Origin: Haloarculaceae archaeon H-GB1-1
GTDB taxonomy: Archaea > Halobacteriota > Halobacteria > Halobacteriales > Haloarculaceae
NCBI GenBank assembly: GCA_029688825.1
Contig: JARUKX010000006.1
Location: 1 to 64,000, forward strand
Direction: 5' to 3'
DNA length: 64,000 nucleotides
Within the stretch, counting starts at the first letter, position 1, and each line of letters starts with the position of its first letter. The notes under the pieces are model-generated. The model saw only the letters and a list, made by a program, of their open reading frames with translations. It had not been told where the DNA came from and ran no database searches. Below are positions 8,605-18,115 of this stretch, one piece after another. The translations under genes were made by a program, and so were the position numbers.

Positions 8605-9410
8605 GTCTCTTCGACCGGACTGCCGTCGTCGCACAACGGGAACTGCTCTCGCTCGTTCGCAACCCGGTCGTCCTCGCACTCGCGGCCGGCTTCGTGGCGA
8701 TCACGGTCGCACTCGGCTGGCTCGGTAACGCCGGCGGCGGGTACGTCCCGCTGACGCTGACGCTGCAGGCTCCGCTGGAGATTCTCGTCCCGCTGCTCGG
8801 CTTCGCACTCGGATACCGCGCCGTCGCGGACGAACGCGCCCGCGGCGAACTCTCGGTCGTTCGCACGTACCCGCTCGACCGCTGGACCTACCTCGGCGGC
8901 GTCGTCCTCGGACGGGGGGCCGTCGTCCTCACAGCGGTCCTCGTCGGAACGGGGCTCGCCGGATTGCTGGTCCCGCTCACTGCGGGGGAGTCTGTGACCG
9001 TCATCTCCGCACACGCCACAGCCGATTCGCCGACGCTCTATCTCCGGTTCGTCGCGCTCTCGGCGGCGTTCGCGCTCGTCAGCTTGGCGGTGGCACTGGC
9101 CGTCTCCACGCTGGTGACCTCCTCTCGCGGGGCGCTCGCACTCGGTGCGCTCGCGTTCCTCGCGTTCGTCATCGGCCTCGACCTCGGCGTCCTCGCCGCT
9201 CTCGGGTCGGGAATCGTGTCCGAGGGGGGACTCGCACTTGCGACGGCTCTCAGCCCGCCGAGCGCCTATCGCGGGCTGGTGTTCGCACTGGTCGTCGACC
9301 CCGTCGCGCCGGGCTTCGGCGGGACGCCGTCCCCTATGGGAAACGTAATCGCACTCAGCGGCTGGCTGGTCGGCGCACTTGGAGTCGCCGGCTGGCGAGT
9401 CTGGCGGTGA
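8601..9410 (+). CDS. nosY: NosY ABC-transporter permease
   Basis: A 269-residue integral membrane protein with about six hydrophobic helices. The second span region ends in GYRAVADERARGELSVVRTYPLDR, the cytoplasmic loop typical of NosY/ABC-2 permeases. It partners NosF. It starts at an ATGA overlap with nosF. The stop at 9410 abuts the stop of the opposing alpha/beta hydrolase gene with no spacer. Confidence 0.88.
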   Translation: MSLFDRTAVVAQRELLSLVRNPVVLALAAGFVAITVALGWLGNAGGGYVPLTLTLQAPLEILVPLLGFALGYRAVADERARGELSVVRTYPLDRWTYLGGVVLGRGAVVLTAVLVGTGLAGLLVPLTAGESVTVISAHATADSPTLYLRFVALSAAFALVSLAVALAVSTLVTSSRGALALGALAFLAFVIGLDLGVLAALGSGIVSEGGLALATALSPPSAYRGLVFALVVDPVAPGFGGTPSPMGNVIALSGWLVGALGVAGWRVWR

Positions 9411-10184
9411 TCAGCGGTCACCGACGAACGACGCCAGAACCTCGTTGAACGCCGCCGGACGCTCGGCCATCGCGAGGTGCGCGGCCCTCTCGATTTCGAC
9501 GTACTCGCAGTCGGGGATCTCGGCGGCGAAGAACTCGTGGTAACTCGGTGGGGTCAGCGAGTCGTGCTCACCGACGACCGCGAGCGTGGGAACGTCGATT
9601 TCACCCAGTCGGTCGCGGACGTCGAACGTGTGACACGAGAGGAAGTCACGTCTCGTGACCGCCTGCCCGGTAGTCCGCATCTGTTCTTTCGACCGCTCGA
9701 CGGTCCGCTCGTCGGCGTCGTGAAAGAGCCTGTCCTCCCCGTGGAGGAACTCGACGGCGCGCTCGAAGTCGTCGGCCAGCCACTCCCGAAGTGGCTCGGC
9801 GACGGCGAGTTTCGCGCCGGTCCCCGCGAGGACCAGTCCGTCCGGCGCGACGAGTCCGTCGAGGACCGCCGTGAGGACGACGGCCCCGCCGAGGGAGTTC
9901 CCCACGAGTACGTTCGCGTCCGTCTCATCGACGACCGCTGCGACGTCCGCTGCGTACGCGTCCAGGGTTGCTGGCCCAGCGTCCGTCTCGACGTCCTCGG
10001 AGTCGCCGTGGCCGCTCAGGTCCACCGCCACCGCCGGATGCACGGGACCGTCTGGGCCGTACTGGTGGCCCCAGACGCGGTGGCTCCCACCGCTCCCGTG
10101 GACGTACAGGATGGTGGCGTCGCCATCGAGGTGCTCGACGTCTCGATACGCCGTCGCTCGACCGTCGTGGACGACTGTCTCCAT
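9411..10184 (-). CDS. Alpha/beta hydrolase
   Basis: A 257-residue alpha/beta-hydrolase fold protein, cytosolic. The oxyanion/HG motif is YVHGSGGSHRVW, the nucleophile elbow is GNSLGG, the acid Asp is in VGEHDSLTP, and the His is in AAHLAMAERP. The substrate is unknown; esterase, lactonase or C-C hydrolase activities are all possible in this family. The start is placed at 10184 (METVVHDG) because upstream residues in the same frame are non-acidic and unlike a haloarchaeal protein. Confidence 0.85.
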   Translation of the reverse strand: METVVHDGRATAYRDVEHLDGDATILYVHGSGGSHRVWGHQYGPDGPVHPAVAVDLSGHGDSEDVETDAGPATLDAYAADVAAVVDETDANVLVGNSLGGAVVLTAVLDGLVAPDGLVLAGTGAKLAVAEPLREWLADDFERAVEFLHGEDRLFHDADERTVERSKEQMRTTGQAVTRRDFLSCHTFDVRDRLGEIDVPTLAVVGEHDSLTPPSYHEFFAAEIPDCEYVEIERAAHLAMAERPAAFNEVLASFVGDR

Positions 10185-10361
10185 AGCGGGGCTACACCCA
10201 CCGGCGACAAATACGCTCTCCCGACGTGACCGTCGCGGTACCGAATACCAGTTGGGGTGCCCACGAAGGTGACTGAGCGACACATTGATGACGACAGGAT
10301 GCGAACCGCAATACAACCGATAGCTATTCTTTAAATAGGAAATGGCGTAATCTGCGAAAAG

Positions 10362-10369
10362 TTTATATA
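10362..10369 (+). promoter_or_regulatory. TATA box of the cdc48 operon
   Basis: TTTATATA, a strong haloarchaeal TATA element, is centred about 30 bases before the ATG at 10396, supporting a leaderless transcript and choosing 10396 over the in-frame ATG at 10387. Confidence 0.65.
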
Positions 10370-10395
10370 CCACTCGGAGCTAACTTTTGGTTAGT

Positions 10396-10629
10396 ATGTC
10401 AGAACAGACTCGGCTCGCCGACGACGTTCCAGTGCGTGAATTCGACTACGGGGACGTGGTCGTATACGCAGCGGATCTGGACGTGGCTGGCGACCCATCG
10501 GCAGAGGTCGTCGGAGACACCGTCATCGTCGTCGTCGGTGACGACCAGTACGACTTCGAACTTCCGGAACACGAGGACGCACGAGCGTTTATCAAAAACG
10601 GCGTCCTAACTATCGAGGTGACGATATAA
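10396..10629 (+). CDS. Small acidic protein upstream of Cdc48 (DUF7127-like, Hsp20-like fold)
   Basis: A 77-residue very acidic protein whose beta-rich C-terminus ([24 protein letters not shown]) looks like the last strands of a small heat shock/Hsp20 domain. It overlaps the cdc48 start by one base (taATG) and shares its promoter, so it is probably a partner or adaptor of the Cdc48 unfoldase (inference). Haloarchaeal homologs are placed in DUF7127, with no known activity. Confidence 0.75.
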   Translation: MSEQTRLADDVPVREFDYGDVVVYAADLDVAGDPSAEVVGDTVIVVVGDDQYDFELPEHEDARAFIKNGVLTIEVTI

Positions 10630-12896
10630 TGAAGCTCAGCGTCAAGCCGCTCAAACAGAAGGACGCAGGGCGTGGTCTCGCCGCAATAGACCGCGCCACG
10701 ATGTCAGAGTTGGACCTGGAGAACGGGGACTACGTCGTTCTCGACGGCCAGGAAGGGAACCGTGCAGTCGCACGCGTCTGGCCAGGCTACCCCGAAGACG
10801 AGGGCCAGAACGTCGTCCGCATCGACGGGCAACTCCGTCAGGAAGCGGGCGTCGGCATCGACGACGCCGTCGAGGTGGAGAAGGCCGACGTGAAGCCGGC
10901 CAAAGCCGTGACGGTCGCGCTCCCCCAGAACCTCCGGGTTCGCGGGAACGTCGGCCCGATGATCCGAAACAACCTCAGTGGCCAGGCCGTCACCCAGGGG
11001 CAGACCGTCCCCGTATCGTTCGGGCTTGGACCGCTCTCGTCGATGTCCGGCCAGCGAATCCCGCTCAAGATCGCCAGTACGGATCCGAGCGGAACGGTCG
11101 TCGTGACCGACCAGACCGACATCGAAGTCAGCGAGAAGCCCGCCGAACAGATCACCGGCGAGGCTCCCGAAGCTCGCGAATCGCCGAGCGTTACCTACGA
11201 GGACATCGGCGGCCTCGACGACGAACTCGAACAGGTTCGCGAGATGATCGAGCTGCCGATGCGCCACCCCGAGCTGTTCCAGCAGCTCGGCATCGAGCCG
11301 CCGAAGGGCGTCCTCCTGCACGGCCCGCCGGGTACCGGGAAGACCCTGATGGCGAAGGCGGTCGCCAACGAGATCGACGCCTACTTCACCAACATCTCCG
11401 GCCCCGAGATCATGTCGAAGTACTACGGGGAATCGGAAGAGCAGATGCGCGAGGTGTTCGAGGAGGCCGAGGAGAACGCCCCGGCCATCGTCTTCATCGA
11501 CGAGATCGACTCCATCGCACCCAAGCGGGGCGAAACGTCCGGTGACGTCGAGCGCCGCGTCGTCGCGCAACTGCTCTCGCTGATGGACGGCCTGGAGGAG
11601 CGCGGCCAGGTCATCGTCATCGGTGCGACCAACCGCGTCGACGCCATCGACCCGGCGCTCCGCCGCGGCGGGCGCTTCGACCGGGAAATCGAAGTCGGCG
11701 TGCCGGACAAAGAGGGCCGCAAGGAGATCCTGCAGGTCCACACCCGCGGCATGCCCCTCTCCGAGGACGTCGACCTCGACGCCTACGCCGACAACACCCA
11801 CGGCTTCGTCGGCGCGGACATCGCATCCCTGACCAAGGAAGGCGCGATGAACGCCCTCCGGCGCATCCGCCCCGAACTCGACCTCGAAGCCGACGAGATC
11901 GACGCCGAGGTCCTGGAACGACTGGAGGTCTCCGAGCAGGACTTCAAGGAGGCGCTGAAGGGCATCGAGCCCTCCGCGCTCCGTGAGGTGTTCGTCGAGG
12001 TGCCCGACGTCTCCTGGGAGGACGTCGGCGGCCTGGAAGACACCAAAGAACGGCTTCGGGAGACCATCCAGTGGCCCCTGGAGTACCCCGAGGTGTTCGA
12101 GCAGATGGACATGCAGTCCGCGAAGGGCGTCATGATGTACGGCCCGCCGGGCACCGGGAAGACGCTGCTCGCGAAGGCCGTCGCCAACGAGGCCCAGAGC
12201 AACTTCATCTCCATCAAGGGTCCCGAACTGCTGAACAAGTTCGTCGGCGAGTCCGAGAAGGGCGTCCGCGAAGTGTTCAGCAAGGCCCGCGAGAACGCCC
12301 CCACGGTGGTGTTCTTCGACGAGATCGACTCCATCGCGGGCGAGCGGGGTCGGCACGCCTCCGACTCCGGCGTCGGTGAGCGCGTGGTCTCACAACTGCT
12401 GACCGAACTCGACGGGCTGGAGGAACTGGAGGACGTCGTCGTCATCGCGACCTCGAACCGCCCGGACCTCATCGACTCGGCGCTGTTGCGCCCCGGTCGG
12501 CTGGACCGGCACGTCCACGTCCCCGTGCCCGACGAGGAGGGTCGCCGCGCCATCTTCCAGGTCCACACCCGGAACAAGCCGCTGGCCGACGACGTGGACA
12601 TCGACGAACTGGCCTCCCGAACGGAGGGCTACGTGGGTGCCGACATCGAAGCCGTCGCCCGCGAAGCGTCCATGGCCGCCTCGCGTGAGTTCATCAAGAG
12701 CGTCGATCCCGAGGAGGTCACCGAGAGCGTCGGGAACGTTCGCGTGAACATGGAGCACTTCGAGCAGGCGCTCCAGGAAGTCGGTCCGAGCGTCGACCAG
12801 GAGATGCGCGAACGCTACGAGGAGGTCGAACAGCGCTTCGAACGCCGCGAGGGAGAAGTCGCGGACACGCAGGACGTCGGACGGACGTTCCACTGA
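10629..12896 (+). CDS. cdc48: Cdc48/p97 (VAT) AAA+ ATPase
   Basis: A 755-residue hexameric protein unfoldase of the cytoplasm. A CDC48-N double-psi barrel domain is at about residues 1-180, and two AAA modules follow, each with Walker A GPPGTGKT (near 231 and 504), Walker B (VFIDEIDS and VFFDEIDS) and SRH arginines (RRGGRFDRE and RPGRLDRH). Archaeal members feed unfolded substrates to the 20S proteasome. The C-terminus ends in [10 protein letters not shown] without an obvious HbYX motif. It is in an operon with the small acidic gene before it. Confidence 0.96.
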   Translation: MKLSVKPLKQKDAGRGLAAIDRATMSELDLENGDYVVLDGQEGNRAVARVWPGYPEDEGQNVVRIDGQLRQEAGVGIDDAVEVEKADVKPAKAVTVALPQNLRVRGNVGPMIRNNLSGQAVTQGQTVPVSFGLGPLSSMSGQRIPLKIASTDPSGTVVVTDQTDIEVSEKPAEQITGEAPEARESPSVTYEDIGGLDDELEQVREMIELPMRHPELFQQLGIEPPKGVLLHGPPGTGKTLMAKAVANEIDAYFTNISGPEIMSKYYGESEEQMREVFEEAEENAPAIVFIDEIDSIAPKRGETSGDVERRVVAQLLSLMDGLEERGQVIVIGATNRVDAIDPALRRGGRFDREIEVGVPDKEGRKEILQVHTRGMPLSEDVDLDAYADNTHGFVGADIASLTKEGAMNALRRIRPELDLEADEIDAEVLERLEVSEQDFKEALKGIEPSALREVFVEVPDVSWEDVGGLEDTKERLRETIQWPLEYPEVFEQMDMQSAKGVMMYGPPGTGKTLLAKAVANEAQSNFISIKGPELLNKFVGESEKGVREVFSKARENAPTVVFFDEIDSIAGERGRHASDSGVGERVVSQLLTELDGLEELEDVVVIATSNRPDLIDSALLRPGRLDRHVHVPVPDEEGRRAIFQVHTRNKPLADDVDIDELASRTEGYVGADIEAVAREASMAASREFIKSVDPEEVTESVGNVRVNMEHFEQALQEVGPSVDQEMRERYEEVEQRFERREGEVADTQDVGRTFH

Positions 12897-13014
12897 CGAC
12901 GCGGCGCAAGTCCCGCTTCGTCCGTGATGAGGGCGGTCCGTTCTCTCCTCCCATTTTCCGATTCGATACTCACGACCACGGAGTTTTATCCCCCCAAGGC
13001 TTCAGTAGTCGCCA

Positions 13015-13500
13015 ATGGATTGGGTACGTGGCGTCGAGTACGGCGTGGTCGCGGTGCTGCTGGGCGTCGCACTCGTCTCCGGCCCACTCGTGGGTGCCGT
13101 CGACCTGACGCACGAACCTCCCGCCGACTACGGCGAGGGGACCGTGACCGTCGGCGCGGTTTCGGCACCGGACTCGGCGACCCTCGACCGCGGCTCGTAC
13201 GGAGAGCAATCCTACCAGCTGGAAGTTCCCGACGCGACTCTCGAGGTCACCGCCATCTCGGGCCGACCCATCGTCGCGTACACACTCAGTATCGACGCGC
13301 TCGGGTATTCGCGGACGACCACGCACTTCTTCTCCGAGCGAAACAACGGCACGCAGACGCTCTCGCTCGAAAGCGACACCTTCGCTCCCGACGAGATCGG
13401 GAACTCCTCCTACGACGGCGAACTGGAAATCGTCGTCCGTGACAGCGGTCCCGAACGCACGGTCCTCCGGACGAACGTCACCGTCGAGGTGGAGGGATGA
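13015..13500 (+). CDS. Exported hypothetical protein
   Basis: I do not recognise this 161-residue protein. It has a hydrophobic N-terminal helix (about residues 8-28, ending in GPLVGAVD) that is a signal peptide or anchor, followed by a Thr/Ser-rich beta-type domain with several N-x-S/T sites (NNGTQT, NSSYD, NVTVE), as in extracellular haloarchaeal proteins. The ATGA overlap with the next membrane protein suggests the two act together at the cell surface. Confidence 0.7.
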   Translation: MDWVRGVEYGVVAVLLGVALVSGPLVGAVDLTHEPPADYGEGTVTVGAVSAPDSATLDRGSYGEQSYQLEVPDATLEVTAISGRPIVAYTLSIDALGYSRTTTHFFSERNNGTQTLSLESDTFAPDEIGNSSYDGELEIVVRDSGPERTVLRTNVTVEVEG

Positions 13501-15467
13501 GCACCGAGACGTGGCAGTCTGTGGCCGGAGCCCGCACGCGAACGAAGGGCTGGATGAACCTTCTGGGCCGGATCGTGTTCGGCGACCGGGTCGGCGTGGC
13601 GATATTTCTCGCCGGCATCTGGTTCTCTTTGCTGAGCTGGCGGGTCGGGTTCGCTGTCAACGACACGAACACGATCGCGAACACGCTCGTTGCGCTCACC
13701 GACGGGCATCTCTACCTCGTCGACGTGCCGTTCGGCAGTCCCTTGAATCCCGGCAGCCACTTCGTCGATGGGCGACTGTACGGCCGCAACTACGGACAGG
13801 TCGCGGCGTCGGTTCCCCTTCTGTGGATACTCCGTGGCGTGCATTCCGTCGTCCCACTTTACCTGTTCTTCTCCGCGCTCTGGTCGCTGTCCGCGTTCGG
13901 TATCAGCGTCCAGGTCGGACACGTGCTGGACCGGCGACGTGTCGGCCGAATCGTCGGTGCGCTCGTCGCCACTGCACTCCTCGGACTTAACCTCCAGGCT
14001 CGAGCGTTGGAGATCAGCGCAGACCGACTGCCCATCGCCGCCCTTCAGCTTGGGTCGATACTGGCGGCAGCGTTCGTCGGCGTCTTCGGATACCGATTGC
14101 TTGTTGCGGAACAGGACCGAACCGTAGCGGCTATAACAGGGTTGGTTCTGGCGCTCGCCTCGCCGGTCGCGTTCTGGGCGACGATCCCCAAGCGTCACGC
14201 CTTCTCCGCGCTCGCTGTCGTGGTCGTCCTCTACACGTTCGACCGGAGTCGGCGCGCGGACGGCGATGATCTGCTCGGCCCGACCGGGTTTCGGGCGCTC
14301 GCGTACGCAACAGTCGGCCTCGCGACGTGGGTTCACGCCGCGGAGGGATTCGTCCTCTTCGTCGGCCTCGCGCTCGTCGATCTGCCGACAGCCCGGCGAA
14401 ACGATCCCCGAACGCTCGCGGTCGTCGGTGGCGCGTTTCTCGTCTCGTTACTGCCGTTCCTCCTGACGAACTTCGCGATTTCGGGATCTCCGTTCGAACC
14501 ACCCCGGCTGTTACCGGACTACAACGGTGAACCGATTACCGGTGTCGAGCCAACCGAATCCGCTTCCGGGAACGGTGGTAGCAGTCAGGCAACTGCAGCC
14601 GGAGGTGACGGCGGACCACCCGAACCCAACGCGTCAGCGGAACTCGCCACTGGTGGTGGTTCCACGTTTCCGGATATGAAGTCGGTGAGTGAATCCGTCC
14701 TGTCTCGGCCCCGGTTCTACGTCAAATGGCTCTTCTTACGGGGATTCACCGATGCGCTGAATCGACCCGACGGCCTCTACCGGGTACTCGTTCACCGGGG
14801 CAACATGGGCGACGACGCCGGGATTTTCTTCCCGGCTGGAACGAACCTGTCGGTGCTGGAGTCGATGCCGTTGCTCGCCGCACTCGTCTCGATACCGGCG
14901 ACGCTCGTCCGGGAAGTCCGTCGTCGGACTGGCCTGTTGCGTTCGCTTCGAGCAACGGACGTGCTCGCCGCGCTCTACGCAGTCTTCTTCTTCACGCTAG
15001 TGTTTCCGAACCTGCCGATTCACTTCCAGGTGACGGTCCGGTATCTGACACCGCTGTATCCGCTCGGAGTCTATGCCGTGGCACGGCAGGAAACGGTCGT
15101 ACGAACGCTTCGTGACTATCGGAGCGTCTTTGCATCGACTGCCGTCGCGACGGTACTGCTCGGGGTTCCAGCGATCGGGTACTGGACCGCCTACCAGGGG
15201 CTCGGGAAGGGCGGCGCGTTCCAGTTCCACGGACTGCTCGCACTCGCCGCCGCCGGGCTGCTGGCTGCAGCGACGGTGGCCAGCGTCTACGATGCGCGCG
15301 CTGACCGTGCGACAGCGGCGTTGCTCGGAGTGAGCGTCGGACTGGGAACAGCCCTCCTCCTCCTCAGTGCGGTCGTTTACATGCACTACTCGAACGCAGC
15401 GTTGCCGATAGTGAGAGAGGTTGGTGGTGCGGTTCGGTTCTTCCTCGTCCGAACGACGCTGGGGTGA
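13497..15467 (+). CDS. Multi-span membrane protein, GT-C glycosyltransferase-like
   Basis: A 656-residue integral membrane protein with a dozen or so hydrophobic helices. The first luminal loop carries acidic DTNT after helix 1 and a GRNYGQVAAS segment, an arrangement like GT-C enzymes (PMT/AglB-like), which use lipid-linked sugars. A low-complexity Gly/Ser/Pro stretch lies at about residues 350-385. A role in surface glycosylation together with the upstream exported protein is an inference; no donor or acceptor can be named. Confidence 0.6.
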   Translation: MSTETWQSVAGARTRTKGWMNLLGRIVFGDRVGVAIFLAGIWFSLLSWRVGFAVNDTNTIANTLVALTDGHLYLVDVPFGSPLNPGSHFVDGRLYGRNYGQVAASVPLLWILRGVHSVVPLYLFFSALWSLSAFGISVQVGHVLDRRRVGRIVGALVATALLGLNLQARALEISADRLPIAALQLGSILAAAFVGVFGYRLLVAEQDRTVAAITGLVLALASPVAFWATIPKRHAFSALAVVVVLYTFDRSRRADGDDLLGPTGFRALAYATVGLATWVHAAEGFVLFVGLALVDLPTARRNDPRTLAVVGGAFLVSLLPFLLTNFAISGSPFEPPRLLPDYNGEPITGVEPTESASGNGGSSQATAAGGDGGPPEPNASAELATGGGSTFPDMKSVSESVLSRPRFYVKWLFLRGFTDALNRPDGLYRVLVHRGNMGDDAGIFFPAGTNLSVLESMPLLAALVSIPATLVREVRRRTGLLRSLRATDVLAALYAVFFFTLVFPNLPIHFQVTVRYLTPLYPLGVYAVARQETVVRTLRDYRSVFASTAVATVLLGVPAIGYWTAYQGLGKGGAFQFHGLLALAAAGLLAAATVASVYDARADRATAALLGVSVGLGTALLLLSAVVYMHYSNAALPIVREVGGAVRFFLVRTTLG

Positions 15468-15471
15468 GCGC

Positions 15472-16374
15472 TCAGTCGTCTGCGGGCTCGACGACTCCCT
15501 CGGCGTTCGTGAGTTCCAGCCCGCCACCGATGGTGCGGTTCGGGTAGGGGATGTCGATGTCCTCCTCGTCGAACCGTTCTTTGACTGCCTGGACGTACTC
15601 CGCTCGCGTTCGGACGAAGTCCGAGCGGCGCGGGTCGTCGATCCAGACGCGGCTCTGCAGCCCCACGGAGGAGTCGCCGAGTTCGACGAGTCGCACCGAG
15701 GGTGCCGGATCGTCGAGGATTTCGGGGTGCGCGTCGGCTTCCTCGACGATGATTTCGGTCGCCGCGTCGATGTCGTCGTCGTAGCCGATACCGAAGACGA
15801 ACTTGAGCCGGAGTTGGTCCTTCGCGACGGGGTTCTTGATGACGCCGTCGGTCAGCTGCGAGTTCGGGACGGTCAGGAGTTCGTTGTCGAACGTCCTGAC
15901 GCGGGTCACGCGCATACTGATGTCTTCGACCTCGCCGCTGTAACCGTCCCATTCGATCCAGTCCCCGATGCGAAACGGCTTGTCGGTGTAGATGAAGATG
16001 CCGGCGACGAAGTTCTTCAACACGTCCTGAAGCGCGAACCCGATAGCCAGCGTCGCCGCGGCGGCGACCGTCGCCAGCGACGTGAGGATGTTGCCGTAGC
16101 CGGCGAACGCGAACGCGACGCCGACGGCCGTGAACAGGACCAGTATCCCGGCGATCTTCTTTATCGGTGTGCGCGCGTGCTCGTCGAGATCGCGAGCGCG
16201 GAGCGCACGCTCGACGACCGGCATCACGACCGCCTTTCCGGCGAGGTAGAGGAGAACGAACGAGACGACGAACGTGACTGCGGCCCCGACCGGATAGGCG
16301 AACGTGTCCGGGAGGAACCTCGCCAGGAGGTCGCCCACGAATCCGGTCTCCACACCGGTCTGGAGCGGGATCAT
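15472..16374 (-). CDS. mscS: MscS-family mechanosensitive channel
   Basis: A 300-residue small-conductance channel that releases solutes during osmotic downshock. Three N-terminal spans are seen; the pore-lining TM3 with alternating Gly/Ala (TVAAAATLAIGFALQDVLKN) is at about residues 105-125, followed by the beta domain with FRIGDWIEW and the conserved PNS in TVPNSQL. The length is typical. The yhbY stop overlaps its ATG. Confidence 0.93.
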   Translation of the reverse strand: MIPLQTGVETGFVGDLLARFLPDTFAYPVGAAVTFVVSFVLLYLAGKAVVMPVVERALRARDLDEHARTPIKKIAGILVLFTAVGVAFAFAGYGNILTSLATVAAAATLAIGFALQDVLKNFVAGIFIYTDKPFRIGDWIEWDGYSGEVEDISMRVTRVRTFDNELLTVPNSQLTDGVIKNPVAKDQLRLKFVFGIGYDDDIDAATEIIVEEADAHPEILDDPAPSVRLVELGDSSVGLQSRVWIDDPRRSDFVRTRAEYVQAVKERFDEEDIDIPYPNRTIGGGLELTNAEGVVEPADD

Positions 16375-16619
16375 CGCTCGTAGATGGCGGTGTGGCCTCG
16401 CGTCCTCACGAGGGTCGCGTTCACTTTCTCAGCCAGTTCTTCGGCCAGTTCTTCGGTGGTCGTCCCGCCGCGGGCCGAGCGGTGGAACTTCACTTTCACG
16501 AACTCGTTGTCGCCGAGTTGGTCGGAGAGTTCGTCGCTGACCACGTCGATGCCCTTCTTGCCGACCCATACAGTAACGTCAAGTTCGTGAAGCCGCTGTC
16601 CGCGCGATTTTTCGTTCAT
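16371..16619 (-). CDS. YhbY/CRM-domain RNA-binding protein
   Basis: An 82-residue single CRM domain. The conserved motifs are GKKG, the loop RSARGGTTTEEL, and the C-terminal RTRGHTAIYER, matching the GxxG-type RNA-binding fold of YhbY, which associates with pre-50S particles. It is translationally coupled with mscS (4-base overlap) and lies next to rnp4, a common haloarchaeal order. Confidence 0.88.
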   Translation of the reverse strand: MNEKSRGQRLHELDVTVWVGKKGIDVVSDELSDQLGDNEFVKVKFHRSARGGTTTEELAEELAEKVNATLVRTRGHTAIYER

Positions 16620-16676
16620 AGTACCCAGGTTTGGGAGGGCAGGGGGTTAAAATGTGGGCAAACTGATTAGGTTTCG

Positions 16677-16955
16677 TCAGTCGTCGTAGGGATAGCGCGC
16701 CTGCGCGCCGCAATCGCAGGTCACGACGACGTGGCCGTTCTGTAACCGGACGCGGGCGTTCGTCCCCGGCCGGAGATAGACGTCACAGCTGTCACAGGTG
16801 AACCGACGGAACTCCCGTGGGAGCCGCAGTCGGTTCCGCTCCGCGATGCGCCGAGCCCGACGGACGTACTCGCGTGCCCGCTCGTCGTTGCCCTCGGCGA
16901 CGGCGTCGCGAGCGAGGTCGTGGAGGCGGTCGATTCGTTCCTCGGCGATTCCCAT
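16677..16955 (-). CDS. rnp4: RNase P protein component 4 (Rpr2/Rpp21)
   Basis: A 92-residue protein with two N-terminal helices followed by a zinc ribbon whose four cysteines are in TCDSCDVYLRPG and VTCDCGAQARYPY. It is a subunit of archaeal RNase P, which trims the 5' leader of pre-tRNAs. The length and motif order fit the family. It is 57 bases upstream of yhbY and probably shares its transcript. Confidence 0.92.
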   Translation of the reverse strand: MGIAEERIDRLHDLARDAVAEGNDERAREYVRRARRIAERNRLRLPREFRRFTCDSCDVYLRPGTNARVRLQNGHVVVTCDCGAQARYPYDD

Positions 16956-17049
16956 CGTCGAACCGTGGTCGGTCCGCGGGCGAATAGGTTGCGGTCCGGC
17001 GTCGGCGGTTCCGGCAGCTTTAATCGGGATTGTGGCAACCTACCGGATA

Positions 17050-18090
17050 GTGCGGGTCCTGAACTACCTGGAGTTCGAATCGGCCGTCGAACGGAGCGGC
17101 ATCGCGACCGCGGCGCGCCAGCAGCGGGCGGTCCTCGAAGACACGGACTTCGAGGTCGTCACGTCGCCGTGGCCGAGCGACGTCGACCACGCCGTCCGTC
17201 GGCTCTCACGAGGGCATCTGTGGCGTGACTTCGACCTCGCTCATCTCCACCTGTTCGGACCCACGTCGGTCGCGATCGCGAAACGACTCCACGACAGCGA
17301 TACCCCGCTCGTCCTCCACGCCCACACCATCCGGGAGAACACCGTCGATAGCTGGCGGGGCTCGAACTACATCGCCGAGCCGCTGGAACGCTTCTTGCGG
17401 TGGTTCTACTCGCAGGCCGACCTCGTGCTCTGTCCGAGCCAGTACACCATCGACCGGCTTCGGGAGTATCCCGTCGACGTGCCGATGCAGGCCATCACGA
17501 ACGGCGTCGACGTCGCGGCGCTGGAGGGCCACGAGGAGTTCCGCGAGCCGACGAGAGAGCGATACGACCTCGACGGCCCGGTCGTCTTCGCGGTCGGGAA
17601 CGTCTTCGAGCGGAAGGGCCTGACCACGTTCTGCGAACTCGCCCAGTCGACCGACTACGAGTTCGTCTGGTTCGGTCCCTACGACACCGGGCCCCACGCG
17701 AGCGAGGAGGTGAAGAGGTGGACGGCGAACCCACCCGCGAACTGCCAGTTCACGGGCTGGGTCGACGACATCCGCAGCGCCTACGGCGCGGGCGACATCT
17801 ACCTCTTCCCGACGAAGAACGAGACCCAGGGCATCACCGCGCTGGAGGCGATGGCCTGCGGGAAGGCCGTCGTCCTGCGGGACATCCCCGTCTTCGAGGA
17901 GTACTTCACCCACGACGAGGACTGCCTGAAGTGCTCGACGTTCGCGGAGTTCGAGGACGCCATCGACAGGCTCGCGGCCGACCCCGACCTCAGGGAACGG
18001 CTCGGCGAGAACGCCAGAGAGACCGCCGCCGAGCATACGCTGGCGAAGATGGGCCAACAGCTCACCGCTATCTACGACGACCTGCTCTGA
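17050..18090 (+). CDS. GT4-family glycosyltransferase
   Basis: A 346-residue GT-B enzyme. The N-terminal domain has the LHLFGPTSVA loop and the C-terminal domain has NVFERKGLTTF and the donor-binding E-x7-E motif in FPTKNETQGITALEAMACGK. The GTG start at 17050 is used because conserved VRVLNYLEFES follows at once and TTTAAT lies about 30 bases upstream. Donor and acceptor are unknown; glycolipid or surface-glycan synthesis is likely. Confidence 0.88.
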   Translation: MRVLNYLEFESAVERSGIATAARQQRAVLEDTDFEVVTSPWPSDVDHAVRRLSRGHLWRDFDLAHLHLFGPTSVAIAKRLHDSDTPLVLHAHTIRENTVDSWRGSNYIAEPLERFLRWFYSQADLVLCPSQYTIDRLREYPVDVPMQAITNGVDVAALEGHEEFREPTRERYDLDGPVVFAVGNVFERKGLTTFCELAQSTDYEFVWFGPYDTGPHASEEVKRWTANPPANCQFTGWVDDIRSAYGAGDIYLFPTKNETQGITALEAMACGKAVVLRDIPVFEEYFTHDEDCLKCSTFAEFEDAIDRLAADPDLRERLGENARETAAEHTLAKMGQQLTAIYDDLL

Positions 18091-18115
18091 GGGGGGCGTC
18101 GGCCGACGAGACTCG

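Noticed and set aside
10704-12356. 550-codon open frame antisense to cdc48
   Set aside because: Mirror frame of a GC-rich, acidic gene; composition His/Leu/Val-rich with no domain, while the sense strand encodes a complete Cdc48.
13410-14336. 308-codon antisense frame over the exported/membrane protein pair
   Set aside because: Shadow frame; both sense genes have signal or membrane segments and an ATGA overlap.
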